The translations under genes were made by a program, and so were the position numbers. A stretch of 64,000 nt of DNA from Zhengitettix transpicula (taxonomy: Eukaryota; Arthropoda; Insecta; Orthoptera; Tetrigidae), in NCBI GenBank assembly GCA_037074705.1, contig CM073594.1, forward strand, positions 62,120,509-62,184,508, in the 5' to 3' direction. Of the stretch, positions 48,852-60,654 are shown one piece after another (the stretch's first letter is position 1; every line of letters starts with the position of its first letter). Below the pieces are notes generated by a model that had not been told where the DNA came from, searched no databases, and was given only the letters and a program-made list of their open reading frames with translations.

Positions 48852-50106
48852 ATTCCGGGGGCCCTAGTTAACCCTTGGCTACCTTCCTCTACCCTTCCGC
48901 ATCCCGCCTTTCAAATCCCTTCCTATGCTATTAAAGGGGAGTTGCCAATGTGGATTACCCTCATGTAGCCTGTTGCCCTAAAAAAAGTGAATAAGCACCA
49001 AGGCCTGCGAGGGCTGTTCTCTCGCAGGCACTACCTGCGAGGGATATTCTCTCGCAGGCTACCTTTGGGGATGACTTTTCCTCTCCGTTTTTGAACCAAG
49101 GTTCCCACAAGCCGAGGCACCTCGGCCTGCTTTTGAGAGGTGTATGTTCTAGGGTCTCAGACCTTGGGCATACGGTAAGAGTTGTCCGCTATTCCCATTG
49201 GAACAGTCGGCCAGCTGCCTCCTAAACTGGTCGAGGCACGGAGAAAGGCTACGTTCCAACAGCAAACTCCTCTCCCGCTATCGGAAGGGCGTGGGACAAG
49301 TACCCAATGCCCGACCTACGTGATGCAGGTTTTTCTAGGGTTTGTCCTGCATTTCTTTTAGGCGAATGCCGGGTAGGATCCTTAAACCATAGCCCGGGGG
49401 CCCTAGTAACCCTTGGCTACCTTCCTCTACCCTTCCGCATCCCGCCTTTCAATTCCCTTCCTATGCTATTAAAGGGTAGTTGCTCAACGTGGATTACCCT
49501 CATGTAGCCTGTTGCCCTAAAAAAATTGAATAAGCACCAAGGCCTGCGGGGGCTATTCTCTTGCAGGCAGTTCCTGCGAGGGGTATTCTCTCACAGGTAA
49601 AACCTTGTAGGAGAGATACGAAGAGGCTACCTTTGATGATGCCTTTTCCTCTCCATTTTTGAACTAAGGTTCCCACAAGCCGAGGCACTTCGGCCTGTTT
49701 TTGAGAGGTGTATGTTCTGGGGTTTCAGACCTTGGAAATACGGTAAGAGTTGTCAGCTATTCCCATTGGAACAGTCGGCCAGCTGCCTCCTAAACTGGTC
49801 GAGGCACGGAGAAGGGAATGCTGCGTTCCCACAGCAAACTCCTCTCCCGCTATCGGAACGGCGTGGGACAAGTACCCAATGCCCGACCTACCTGATGCAG
49901 GTTTTTCTAGGGTTTGTCCTGCATTTCTTTTAGGCAAATGCCGGGTAGGATCCTCAAACCATAGCCCGGAGGCCCTAGTTACCCTTGGCTACCATCCTCA
50001 ACCCTTCCGCATCCCCCTTTTCAAATCCCTTTCCTATGCTATAAGAGGGGAGTTGGCACTATGTGGATTACCCTATACATAACCTGTCTACACCCAAAAA
50101 AAAATT
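48852..50106 (+). repeat. ~570-bp satellite, cluster 1 (about 2.2 units)
   Basis: Units start GCCCGGGGGCCCTAGT at about 48852, 49391 and 49962 (lengths about 538 and 572; the first lacks a ~35-base AACCTTGTAGGAGAGATACG block). Each unit has CCGCATCCC, TGTGGATTACCCTCATGTAG, an A-run, two hairpins (CCTGCGAG...CTCGCAGG twice), CCACAAGCCGAGGCACCTCG, CAGTCGGCCAGCTGCCTCC and GGGCGTGGGACAAGTACCC. Open frames in both strands follow from the GC content; none resembles a known protein. Other clusters are at 53872, 57335 and 61988. Confidence 0.85.
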
Positions 50107-50288
50107 GTGAATAAGAAAGATAGCCAATACAGACAAAAAAGGTAATATAAATACCACACAACGTTTCTGGGTTCCTTGCCCCTTTCGTCAGGTGCTAAGA
50201 AGAGCCTAGAGAAACACAACTGCTCTGGTTCGTTGTGGGGTATTTATGTTCCCTTTTTTTTGTCTGTATTGACTATCTTCCTTATTCA
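50107..50288. repeat. MITE-A copy 6, near-intact ends
   Basis: It starts AATAAGAAAGATAGCCAATA and CAGACAAAAAAGG, and ends TTTTTGTCTGTATTGACTAT then CTTCCTTATT: inverted ends of about 45 bases. The centre has CACACAACGTTTCTGGG...CTTTCGTCAGGTG. It begins right at the A-rich end of satellite cluster 1, so it may have inserted there. Confidence 0.8.
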
Positions 50289-50289
50289 T

Positions 50290-51000
50290 TATTTTCAATC
50301 AGGCGTAAATTTTTTCATTTCATTAAGTATTTTGCCTGGCTAATGGCAGGTGTCACTCCTACCTTTGTAAATTTAATTCGTTGCTGTTATTTCACGGAGT
50401 TTCTTCTCCAAACAGGTTGTGAAATTCCTGATGCAACAATATCGCGGAATTTTACTGTTGTAGTAAATAATAAAACTGCTGGTATACTTTGTAGAGAAAT
50501 ATAGTTTCCTTTCAACATAAATACTTGACCGGAATTTAGACCTTTAATTTTGTCTCTCAGGAAAAAAAAGAAATCTCGTGTTTGTTGTCGACGGTATGAA
50601 AATAATTGATTAGTCGATTTTGTTCTATCGACAAATGGCAAACCTTGAACCATTTTTCTGCGCCTCTCTCCCTCACTAACCCAAATGTGAAACAGAAGAA
50701 GGGGATAGGGGTGGAATACAGTGAAGCTGCAAATTGAATTTTGCTCAGCGGTTTTAGTTTAATAAAGAAAGAGCACGCGTACTCTCGGTGTTTGCTTAGC
50801 TGAAACGCGTTCAGAGGGTTTCGTACAAATTGGGGCAAGTCCTCTCCGCTAATGAACGCGTGTTTGTACAAGTGTAGACCTCCTGCAGAGATGAGGGCCA
50901 TCCTCCACCATGTCAGGGCTATGTGCTTTTTAATGGTGACCTAAAATCCTTTGCGAGACGTACGTGCTGCTGCCGCTGGTTAGAGGACTCGTTTTCTAGT
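50290..51000. other. Gene-free DNA of mixed composition
   Basis: Open frames at 50235-50504, 50387-50653 and 50557-50901 overlap on both strands, have no known motif and look random. Nothing else was recognised. Confidence 0.35.
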
Positions 51001-51137
51001 TCTATCCAGTTGTGGGTCTCTAAAAAAAACTACTTGTACCTGTATGTCCGACGGCTTCTATGAGAGATTTCTATCCAGTTGTGGGTCTTTAAACAACTAC
51101 TTGTACCTGCATGTCAGACGGTTTCTATAAGAGTTTT
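51000..51137 (+). repeat. Tandem duplication, 69-base unit
   Basis: TCTATCCAGTTGTGGGTCT occurs at 51001 and again at about 51070. The units also share ACTACTTGTACCTG and GACGG(C/T)TTCTAT. Two copies with about 10 differences. Confidence 0.75.
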
Positions 51138-51479
51138 CATACTTTATCAAAGTAAAAAAATATATGATATAAATGAAAAGCTGTTGGTAAATATAGATTT
51201 AAAATGAATAGAAGCCCACTATCAGCTTCACAATATTTATGACTACAGCTATAGGAGCTTTCAACCCTTAGTGGCCATAATAATCTCAAGGTAAATAGGA
51301 TTTAATTGACACAAAATATGAGTACAAAGACACATTGATATCGGCCAGTACAGATATTATTATTTAAAATCGATAACCAAATACATATATTAGCCAATAA
51401 GTCAGAAATATAAATGTAACGTATTTTTAAGTTCGGTTATTACATGTACAGTGAAAGTATGTATACTAAATAGACACAT

Positions 51480-51530
51480 TACGTTTCGTGCCGACTTTAG
51501 GATTTAATTAATATTTTACAGAATGTTAAT
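51480..51530 (-). repeat. Lone AAAGTC...GAAACGTAATGTG motif
   Basis: The minus strand reads AAATCCTAAAGTCGGCACGA then AACGTAATGTGTC. It has the end of the fold-back motif (CGAAACGTA) without a clear CTGAnGA box. Probably a decayed arm. Confidence 0.25.
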
Positions 51531-51539
51531 GGCAAATAT

Positions 51540-52440
51540 GGCTCTTTCTATACAATAAAAAAGGATGTATATTTGTATGTATTTACGTTAATCTTTATAC
51601 AAATATAAACGCGTGGACAGATTGCAACAAAACTTGGTACACATATTCTTCAAAACACGAGAGACTGTGTGGGTGTGACTAACCCGTAGCATAATTTTGG
51701 AAAGAATTATAATTAAAAAATTTAGTGTGAAATTACTGCGCTAGAATTAACGTGACGTCACAGCATCCATTCGTGCACGAGAGACAGACGTTGCTGCGCA
51801 ACAAAAAAATATAGTTCGTTTTTTGGTAAAGAAGCAAAGAAGATATATTTTGATTGAACAAAAAGGATAATTATACTCAGCAGTACTCCATCGAGTGATA
51901 ATTAAAAACAATACGAAATGTTATATGATCCGTCGAACTTCTTTTCTTCAAAATAACTTGTCTCTTAAATGGCTTACCAAGATTTTGTCCAATTATATCT
52001 TGTAATACGCTCTGGAGAAGACTTAGAATTATGGTAAAATAAATACAATATTTGTTAATCATTATAATTTAATAGATTTGATTTTAAATGTTAAAAAACA
52101 TACGAATTATTTCAAGAGAGATTCTTGAAAAAAATTGTTTGTGTTTATTATTAATTAATTTCACCTTAGGTTATGTGTGTATATGATTATAATTTCACAT
52201 AAGTGATTGTAAATGTGTAAAGACTTAGGGAGTAGTTTCAAGTGAGAACTGTTGAGAACTAACGACATTTTACAAAACAAATATTTTTCGATTGAAGGTA
52301 GTTGGCGTATTTTGTAATTTTTTGCATTTACTTTATAAAATGCTACCAACGTCAGATAGAAAAATCCGCCGAAGACTCCTTTAAGTTATGTGGAGTACAG
52401 ATGGTTATATTAATAAATGGTTATATACTATAAAGATACC
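51540..52440. other. Gene-free DNA with one CRE
   Basis: AT-rich. A perfect TGACGTCA lies at 51753-51760. A segment with GTATGTATTTACG and ACAAATATAAACGCGTGGAC recalls dispersed-repeat ends but was not matched within the window. No gene was seen. Confidence 0.35.
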
Positions 52441-52479
52441 GGAGTATTTTTTACACTATTAAGTAATCGTGATTATTCT

Positions 52480-52780
52480 AGACAGTAAAAAAATTTCACA
52501 CCCTATGGGGTGGGGGTGGACTTGGGTAATATTTTTCAAACAGTTTAAACTGCTAATATTTGCGTCGATTAAATTTTTCGGAGTAGATGAGAGAGATAGT
52601 GTTTCGCCTGATGTTTATTGTCTATAATTCAAACCCCGTTTGGTATAGGAATTGGTAAAGGGGCTTACATAAAAACTACGCAAAACCTACTGAGATTCGA
52701 GTAAGATCCGGTGTTATAGATGTCACTGAGTTTCATTATGACCACCCGGACAACGCCGGGCACCCAGTTAGTTAATAAAT
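52480..52780 (-). repeat. Reverse copy of the GTTGCCCGGGTT repeat
   Basis: The minus strand reads ACTGGGTGCCCGGCGTTGTC, then CTCAGTGACATCTATAACAC and TTTTTATGTAAGCCCC, matching the start and first unit of the repeat at 43925-44860. One unit only; it is diverged. Confidence 0.65.
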
Positions 52781-52789
52781 AATAGTAAG

Positions 52790-53870
52790 CTAAACCACTA
52801 CGTGATTGTTAAAGGATGTTATTGTATTTATAAATTATATTCTGTATTTATTTTAGTATATAAAAATAATAAAGGAAATTATTTTTGATTTCTTAGCGCA
52901 AGAAACGTATTGTAACTAGTCAGTTTTCTTCTAACAAGTTACGATTTATAGTAAATTTAAGTTCTCGGTTCAGTTTGTCAAGTAGCTGCTATATATATAT
53001 GACCTGGAAAATACATGAAAGGAGAAAAGATTCAATACCTGAATTAATAAAAGTCAATAAAAATGGACGAAAAATAACTTGTTATATTTTATAATTCATT
53101 AATAATGTAAACAGACTGAATATACCCCTCAAATTCTAATATATATTTTAAAGATACGTGATTCATGAATGACAGTTTTTTTTTAAAAGAATGAACATTG
53201 TGTATGGAAATTTATCTATGTAAAATTATGTGCATAAAAGAATTTTTTCATCATCCATCTGCCATTATAATATCATATTCAATCCCGCGTAAAAGCATCT
53301 TTAATACTTGGATCAATATTCACCACATATCAGAAGAACAGACGCTGTTTAACATATAATTTCTTTTTAATAGAATTTTTTGTCTCATAATTTTACTCCT
53401 AGATATTGCAGATATTCACAAAAACTGTTTGGTGAAATTCCTTGTATTGAACCTGAAAGGAACCCATTGGTTTACAAATAAATTAGTATTAATATTACTT
53501 GTTACTATATAAATGAGTAGCTTTATTTCAAAATTCGTAATAGAGACACGTCAACTGGAACATAAATTTATAAAACGGAATTAGATTTAATTACTTGTAA
53601 ATATTATTATATATTTATTAGCATTGGAAAATTATTTCTTCTGACAATTGTGATATTTAAGAATGAATTTTTGTATTAAAAATACAGAAACAAATATATT
53701 GTTATTGTCTTAATATTTTTTAGAATTATGTGCAGGCACTGAAATTAATTTATTTTAAATAAAAAATGTCTGCTCATAAACAGAATAACTGTTCTACAGG
53801 ATCTGGGAAATATACAAAAATTTAACTTGAAAACAGACAGTTCTGGTTAGGTCTTTGAATCGTTAAAACG
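52790..53870. other. Gene-free AT-rich DNA
   Basis: No gene, repeat family or clear motif was seen between the reverse repeat copy and satellite cluster 2. Confidence 0.4.
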
Positions 53871-53871
53871 C

Positions 53872-54540
53872 AGTTCCGCATCCCCCTTTCAAATCCCTTC
53901 CTATGCTATTAAAGGGGAGTTGCTCAACGTGGATTACCCTCATGTACCCTGTTACCCTAAAGAAAAAAGCATTAGTTGAGTTGGAAGGCCTGCGAGGGCT
54001 ATTCTCTCGCAGGCAGCACCTGCGAGGGATATTCTCTCGCAGGCAGAACCTTGTAGGAGAGATACGAAGGGGCTTCCTTAGGGGATGCCTTTTCCTCTCC
54101 GTTTTTGAACTAAGGTTCCCACAAGCCGAGGCACCTCGGCCTGTTTTGAGAGGTGTATGTTACGGGGACACAGACCTTGGGCATACGGTAAGAGTGTTAG
54201 CTGTTCCCATTGGAAAAATCAGCCAGCTGCCTCCTAAACTGGTAGAGGTACGGAGAAGGGAATGCTAAGTCCCCACAACAAACTTTTCCGGTATCGGAAG
54301 GGCGTGGGACAAGTACCCAATGCCCGATCTACCTGATGTAGGGTTTTCTTGGGTTTTCCCTGCATTACTTTTAGGCGAATGCCGGGTAGTATCCATAAAC
54401 TATAGCCCGCGGCCCCTAGTTAACCCTTGGCTACCTTCCTCTACCCTTCCGCATCCCCCCTTTCAGATCCCTTCCTATGCTATTAAAGGGGAGTTGCCAC
54501 CATGTGGATTACCCTCATGTAGCTTGTTACCCTAAATAAT
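53872..54540 (+). repeat. ~570-bp satellite, cluster 2 (about 1.2 units)
   Basis: It begins part-way into a unit at TTCCGCATCCCCCTTTCAAA, runs through the double hairpin (about 53985-54045), CCTCGGCCTG, GGGCGTGGGACAAGTACCC and CGGGTAGTATCC, into a second unit head that stops at TTACCCTAAATAATAAAAT. The stop lies at the same A-rich point as in cluster 1. Confidence 0.85.
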
Positions 54541-55500
54541 AAAATAAAAAAGAATTAGTTGAAAATGACGAAAATCATAAATAAGTAGACAAAAATCAAG
54601 CAAAACAGGGTGATTAATAACACTGAATATTTCTGCAAACCTTCTTTCTTTCCTCGTGTGTATATGATAAGATAGAGCTCAGTTGATGTAAAACAAAGGA
54701 ATTGTATTTACTTTTATTTACAGGATTTCCACAATGGGTATTATATAACTATAATGTTCCATAATATGCACGTATACTATATATTCTAGAGAAGTGAAAT
54801 ATCTTCGATAGACATATATTTTTCTCTTATCTCTGATTCATTGTAGTCATATCTCTGGATATTTTGAGGAATAAGTATGTCAACATAAAAATTGGTAGTT
54901 TTATGGCTCTTGTCATAGGTAAAAAATTGTTTTAAACAGGAGGTTGAATTACGATTTCAATTACCAACATTTTTAATAACTTTACACAATGTTATCGTTG
55001 GAGTAATTTCTTTCACTTTTTTATAACCTTATTTATTCTTTTTATGGACAATTTATTTCTTGTTTCTGTCATCATCGCTCAATAAATCTAATCCGGCTGG
55101 TTTATCTTCCTTGTTTCTAGTATCTTCTCCGCTTTTTCAGCTTCCCGTCGTTACCTGTTGATGTTCTCTCTCCTTTCCTTAACAGGTTTCTTTCGTTTGT
55201 CCACCCATTTCTTGGTTCCTCTTTCTTGTTTATTGAGGAATTGGAATACTAGATAAATATTTTTAATAATATTAGTTCGCAATTGACAACAAATTTCAAT
55301 GCGAGTTACTGTGTGATTTTTAATTGAATGGTTAATCTGGCAATAATTTACTTTTAATCATAGGTGTTGCCGAACTGTGGTCACATTTTGTCAACCATCA
55401 CGTATAAACTTTCCAGTCCCATCTTTTTCCCCCGTGTTAGCTATAACTGTTTAAAAGTCACAGATAGTACCTCTTAAATGCTCAGAATGCAATGGTAGCT
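54541..55500. other. Gene-free AT-rich DNA
   Basis: No gene or known repeat was recognised. Pyrimidine-rich patches near 55090-55230 have no evident function. Confidence 0.4.
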
Positions 55501-55870
55501 TCATGAATAAACTTCTTTGTGTAGGTGGACCTCTCCAAATCCCTCACACTCGGGACTGACGGAGAGGGAATCCCCGCTGTGTCAATGGTCCATCAACACC
55601 TCCCTGTGCGGTTTACGATGATTTATTATGAGTCCACATGTGTCTGGTGTGTGACGATTTCGTCGTCATTGCCCTGGGACAAAGCGGCGAACGTGCCGCT
55701 ATCTATCCAGGAGCGATTGGAAACTCAACAAAGCCACGCGGCTACAACAATGAAATCCATTGTTTGCACACTCCATTTGCGCGAAGAGACCGCTAATTGT
55801 TATTAAACGGACCTTCGATCTCTCCATCACTCTCTCTGTGTGGAGGTCGACGATGACGTCACAAAATAAT
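55500..55870 (+). promoter_or_regulatory. GC-rich island with a CRE and an open frame
   Basis: About 350 bases are clearly GC-richer than both flanks. TTCTTTGTGTAG at about 55513-55524 could be an acceptor, after which a frame is open from ATG 55525 to 55806 (MDLSKSLTLGTDGEG..., 93 aa). I do not recognise it. TGACGTCA lies at 55854-55861. It may be an exon or a conserved regulatory element; comparison with relatives would decide. Confidence 0.3.
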
Positions 55871-56063
55871 TAACGTGTCAATTTTACATTTTTCTGAGTA
55901 ATACGGTTTAATATTTATATATTGAATACTCTCTCCTCTCTCTCTCTAAGATATTCACGTGACAACTAACATTAGTACTTTCAGGTTCTGTATTTTTATA
56001 TTTATTTATGCCTCCAAAATGCGGAAACCAACAAATGCGTCATCAAAATAATTCTGGATACTA

Positions 56064-56425
56064 ATATTATAAATGATAAAACCCTTAAATCACAGTCACA
56101 TATAAAATTTATTTTATTGTAATTTACATTAAAATGTCAAAAATTGTCAGACGCTTTCGGTTACTTTAATCATAATTAAAATCATTAAGTACATCATTCG
56201 ATTAAATTATGTGTATAAACCTATGTTAATACGTTGTCACAGAGATTTAATTATATTTTACATACCTATATAATTGAATGAAAATATTTACTTTATTTTA
56301 CGTGATGGTTAAAGTAACCGAAAGCTTCTGACGTAAATTTTAAATCCTCACATTTTAATGTAAATTACATTAAAATAAATTTTATATGTGACTGAAGGGT
56401 TTTATCATCAATGATATTAATAGGA
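56064..56425. repeat. Fold-back element with ~100-base arms
   Basis: The left arm (56075-56170) has GATAAAACCCTTAAATCACA, TATAAAATTTATTTTA, GTAATTTACATTAAAATGT and CTTTCGGTTACTTTAA. The right arm (56300-56415) holds their complements, e.g. TTAAAGTAACCGAAAG and ACATTTTAATGTAAATTAC. Arms are about 85-90% alike by eye. Non-coding. Confidence 0.75.
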
Positions 56426-56935
56426 AAATACAACACTTTTATCGGTTTATTAGACAAATTCTGGCAACTTTGAGGAAGGAGCTTGTATTTTTTATGCATC
56501 ATATTTCAATTATCGGCTGTCATCCACTAGTTGCATACAAACGTTTTTTTAGGTCGTCTTCTTTCAAAGAATGCCTCGGCAGGTTTTACAACATTTTTCG
56601 TCTTGCCTAAGCGGGAAGGTTTTTTTTCAGGAAATTTCAGTAAGTAGATATTCTTTGATATCTGATGTATGACTTCTGCTCTAACCAGAGCTTACCCGAC
56701 CGCCAACCCGAATGCAAAAATTCACTCGAACCACGCAAGGAAGGATTAGCTTACCAGAAAGTTTAGTACCAGCCCTTATTTTTTAACTCTAATACTGCCT
56801 GCTTATAAATTATATAAAAAAAGTTTGTTTACATTCCAAGATTAAAGTCATGTGTTTCTGATAACATCGGGTACGAGAGAAATTAGTAAGCAAATCACTT
56901 TTTAAAATGAAGAAATTTACGTCATATTGAAATAA

Positions 56936-57155
56936 TTATTAATAAAGATAGCCGTTTCATACAACAAGTGATAGTATAAATAACACACAATTGCACTCGT
57001 CAGACTCAAAAGTTTTGTCAGATGAAGAGTGCAGTTGTGTCGCTTAGGCCCTTCTTCGCAACTGAGGAAAGGAACAAGGATCCCAGAAACGTTTTGTGGT
57101 ATTTATATTATCACTTTCTTTTTCTGAATTGGCTATCTTTCTTATTAATTAAATA
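56936..57155. repeat. MITE-A copy 7, enlarged
   Basis: From AATAAAGATAGCCGTTTCAT to TTGGCTATCTTTCTTATTAA, about 220 bases, longer than the others. The centre has an extra short inverted repeat (TTGCACTCGTCAGAC / GTCAGATGAAGAGTGCAGTT) before the usual AACAAGGATCCCAGAAACGTT. Confidence 0.7.
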
Positions 57156-57223
57156 TTTTTTTAATCTATTTTATTCTGACGTGAAGATTCCTGATTTGTA
57201 ATAAGTCATTACTGTGGTAAGCT

Positions 57224-57231
57224 GTGACGTC
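57224..57231 (+). promoter_or_regulatory. CRE-type TGACGTCA
   Basis: A perfect palindromic CRE in the context GCTGTGACGTCACTTTC. No adjacent gene start was recognised. Confidence 0.35.
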
Positions 57232-57334
57232 ACTTTCATTACTGGAAGGGTTGTCTGTATAACAATTACATATAACTAAATCCCTTATATTTTTTTATTC
57301 TGCGCCTCCACACTAAACATCACTGACGTCTTGT

Positions 57335-57530
57335 GAAGGGCGTGGGACAAGTACCGAGAGCCTGACTTACCCGATACACATTTATGTAGGGGTTCCTTGT
57401 ATCATATTTTGGTGTGGAATCCAGGTAGTATCCTAAAGTATAGCCTGGGTCAAACCTTGGCCACGTTGCTATCCTTTCCGCATCCCCGTCCTTTAAATTC
57501 CCCTTTATATGCTATCATATGGATGAGACG
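57335..57530 (+). repeat. ~570-bp satellite, cluster 3 (diverged fragment)
   Basis: GAAGGGCGTGGGACAAGTAC, CTGACTTACCCGATAC, GTAGTATCCTAAAGTATAGC and TCCGCATCCC match the satellite in order but with many changes. It is an old, partial unit of about 190 bases. Confidence 0.6.
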
Positions 57531-57539
57531 TAGGCAAAA

Positions 57540-59470
57540 GAGGATCCCCGACGACTATATTATCCTCGGCTCCTTTTTCGCTTCAATATTGCACCGTACT
57601 ATCCTGAAGTTACGTGAGGTACACTATACATTTTCTCAGGGAATTAGTTTCATGATATCGTCTAACGAGTAATTGTTGAATATTTTAGCTGACTTATTAG
57701 AATAGCAGTGCGTATCTTTGTTATATTCTATTACCGCGTACGAGCACAGTACGGTCCATTAAGATTATTATTATTCTGACTTACTGCCAGACTTGTTCTA
57801 AGAAGTTACCTGCCAACTTGATCCTATCTTCAGGTTCCTCTTTTTAAAAGTCTCTTCTGCTTTAAATCCGCGATATGTTGACTTATCTTTCTTCCCGTCC
57901 GTACACAATTGTTCCTAATTATTCTTTCTCCAATATAAAAAGTACACAGTTCCTGCTCTGAATGTATTTGATTTATTCCTCTTTTCTTCAGATAAAGTGA
58001 ACTGATTCTAAATCCGTTTTTTTTAAAAAAATATATTTAAGTATGAATAGTTGGACACGGTACTTTATAGACATTTGTTTAAGAGGGGGAGATACATTAA
58101 ATCTGGATGTATAATTTAAAAAATGTATTGAAGATGCCCAATTCAAGTTTCATTTCCTGGTATCAAAATATATGATGTGAGAAAACCAAATAAAAAGTGG
58201 TCACATAAAAAAATGACTATTAAAGGAAATGAGTAAGAAATTAGTCAAGTGGAATAAATGTTGTGGATAAAAAATCTTATAACAGTCACCGGTATTCTGA
58301 AACCTTATATTCTAGTATAATGAATAAAATAACTGCAGTTAAAATAATTTTATTTATTGTAATCATGCTGCTTCGATCAAAATGAGATCGATATTGTATG
58401 ACGTAAAACGATAGTGCAGACGGACACGCAGTTGTGTACTGGAAGAAGTGTTGTCAACATAAGGCCAATTTTATAAACTGAACGATGTACGGAATAACAC
58501 GTAACTTTTACAAGATCTTGTATTACGGATGGAGAATCTTCAATTAAATACTAGGTTTGTATAAATATAAAAACAATTAAGCTAATTTGTTCAGAAATAT
58601 ATAATTTTATTGTGTGTGAAGGTACGGAATCGTAGGTCGGAACCGTCCATGTTAAGTAAATGAGTTAAGAATTACAGTGACTTATTATTAGGTTTTTTTA
58701 CTACAATATTTGTCCAGATGTTTGAAATTAGCCGAGTATAATAATAAATTAGACGAGTAAAATGTAGAAATTAGACGAGAGTAAAGCAGAATTGAGAATT
58801 ATAACCATAAAGTCGAAAGCAGGTCGGAGAAATTTGAGGAAAAAGTTGAGAACTAATGAAAAATAAAACGGTATAACACGCCGAGAGAGTTCTGCTAATT
58901 GCAAAATATTATGAAAAACCTACTAGAAGTTCTAAATTTTAAATTATTTTGGGCTCGAACCAAGTTCTCCGCTGGCAAAGGCGGCTAACGACTCTTGTGG
59001 ATCGTTTGAAGGTCTGCGGCTGGAACTGACCTATAAACTTTCTGGAGCTAAAACTGGAGCCGCTGAGTGGCATTCTCCAGAACAGCTTCCAACTTAGGAT
59101 TCGACACGCAGAAATATTTACTTGAAAACGTCGTAGGACTCGTCACGGAATAAATACGTGAACGCTTTGATTGTTCCTAGCTCGCTATACGAGGATCTGG
59201 AACCATTGTAAGCCAAAAAATAAATAGGTTTTTAAAGAAAAAAGGAATTAATCCTAGAGGAATAAAATAATACAGAAATGATGGTTGGACTTCAATCTAA
59301 AAAGTAGTTAAAGATGAGAAAAAAGTTCCTAAAAGTTAGGCAATATTAAATATGAATGTTTAACATTCAATTAAAATTTTTGAGGACGAAATGGTTTATG
59401 AATAAATTTTAAAAAATTCATGCCTGTGATAACCGAAAATTTATTTATACGTCAGACAAATCTCAATATT
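57540..59470. other. Gene-free DNA
   Basis: Almost 2 kb without a recognised gene or repeat. A patch at about 58955-59200 is somewhat GC-richer, but its frames are interrupted. Confidence 0.35.
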
Positions 59471-59477
59471 GTTATTG

Positions 59478-59502
59478 ATATATATATATATATATATATA
59501 TA
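59478..59502. repeat. (TA)n microsatellite
   Basis: A TA run of about 25 bases, about 130 bases before LTR-like copy 3. Confidence 0.85.
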
Positions 59503-59631
59503 TCTGACTTATAAAAAAGTAAATAAAATGGCCAAATATAATTCAGTTATCACAAACATGGAAGTTTTAAAATTTATTCAATTTTTTTTTACGTAACATT
59601 AATGTTTGGAACATAAGCATTGCAAATATAT

Positions 59632-60553
59632 TGTAATAATCAACAATGAGGCGTTATTTAAATGAAATAGTTAAATGAATTTGCCCCACGTTGTGGTAGC
59701 CAAAATGTAATAATCAAATGGAATTAATTAAATGAAATAATCAACAAGAATTTAAAACACATAATTATTTATTTCGTGGCAATAACTCAAAAACAATTAC
59801 ATTTTAAAATATTAATTTCTCAGGGTCTTCACTGGGTTTGATAATGGACACAACAAATTGATTTAAAAATCAATTAACAAACAAATCACATTTACCTAAA
59901 CAATACGTCGACAGAAATAAATTAAAAAAAAGAAATTAACTTGACAATTAATATAGAACGAAATCTGACTTCTATCCTTTAATTACGTTTACATAAATCA
60001 TTATTTTGAAATTTATTACTCACATCTGTCCATCTCGTTCCAGCATTCCTTTTTGTTTTCGGGAGTACACTATTGCAAAATTTTTACACGGTTTCTAATA
60101 TCGGCTCACAGATTTTACCCTCTTTAAGTCAACCTTGGTAGGCTCCCAGGAACTCGGATGATCCTCCTTTTTGTCAGCTATCTGGTGACCGCTTGCCTTA
60201 TATGAATCCTGTGATTCATAGATTTGCTAGTCTTTTTACCGCTTGGGACTTAAACTGCAACTTTACTATTCCTGGCTATCTACAGACGTAAAAACTGCAC
60301 CCCTTTCCTGACTGAAACTTTGTTTACTAATCCATTAAACAACGGCTAGTCTCTGCTCTAGAATCATTTGTTCCGTCCTCCGAAATGTCCCGTCACCAAC
60401 TAACTTAGTGCTCTCCAGTTTTAGCGCGCATACGCCATTTTTGACTTTCCGACAAAGTAACAAAGCTCGACTCTATTGACGATTTGGAAGCTCCTGCCAC
60501 TACAATTAAATTTTATGTCCAAACAATTAATGTCCTAATTAATTGGCATTACA
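59632..60553 (-). mobile_element. LTR-like element copy 3, full length
   Basis: On the minus strand it starts TGTAATGCCAATTAATTAGG (at 60553) and shares ATTAATTGTTTGGACATAAA, GCGCGCTAAAA, GAGAGCACTA and GAACAAATGATT-type blocks with copy 1. A TGATTATTACA end is followed by TTTTGGCTACCACAACGTGG and, one unit of about 70 bases later, TTGATTATTACA at 59632. The flanks are ATAT on both sides, which may be the target duplication. No coding frame is present. Confidence 0.65.
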
Positions 60554-60654
60554 ATATACAATCAAATTAATCAGAATATCAACATAAAAGCAGAAATTTT
60601 ACATCATTAATTGAATCGATAGTGTCTCGTTATCTTTATCATTTTTCTTCAACT

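Noticed and set aside
48852..50106. Open frames in the satellite (for example 49750-50082) as a protein family
   Set aside because: Similar peptides in each unit follow from copying of the DNA unit. Frames are open on both strands, are broken by unit boundaries and resemble no known domain.
50557..50901. 114-aa minus-strand frame
   Set aside because: Overlaps other frames on both strands; no recognisable domain or exon signals.
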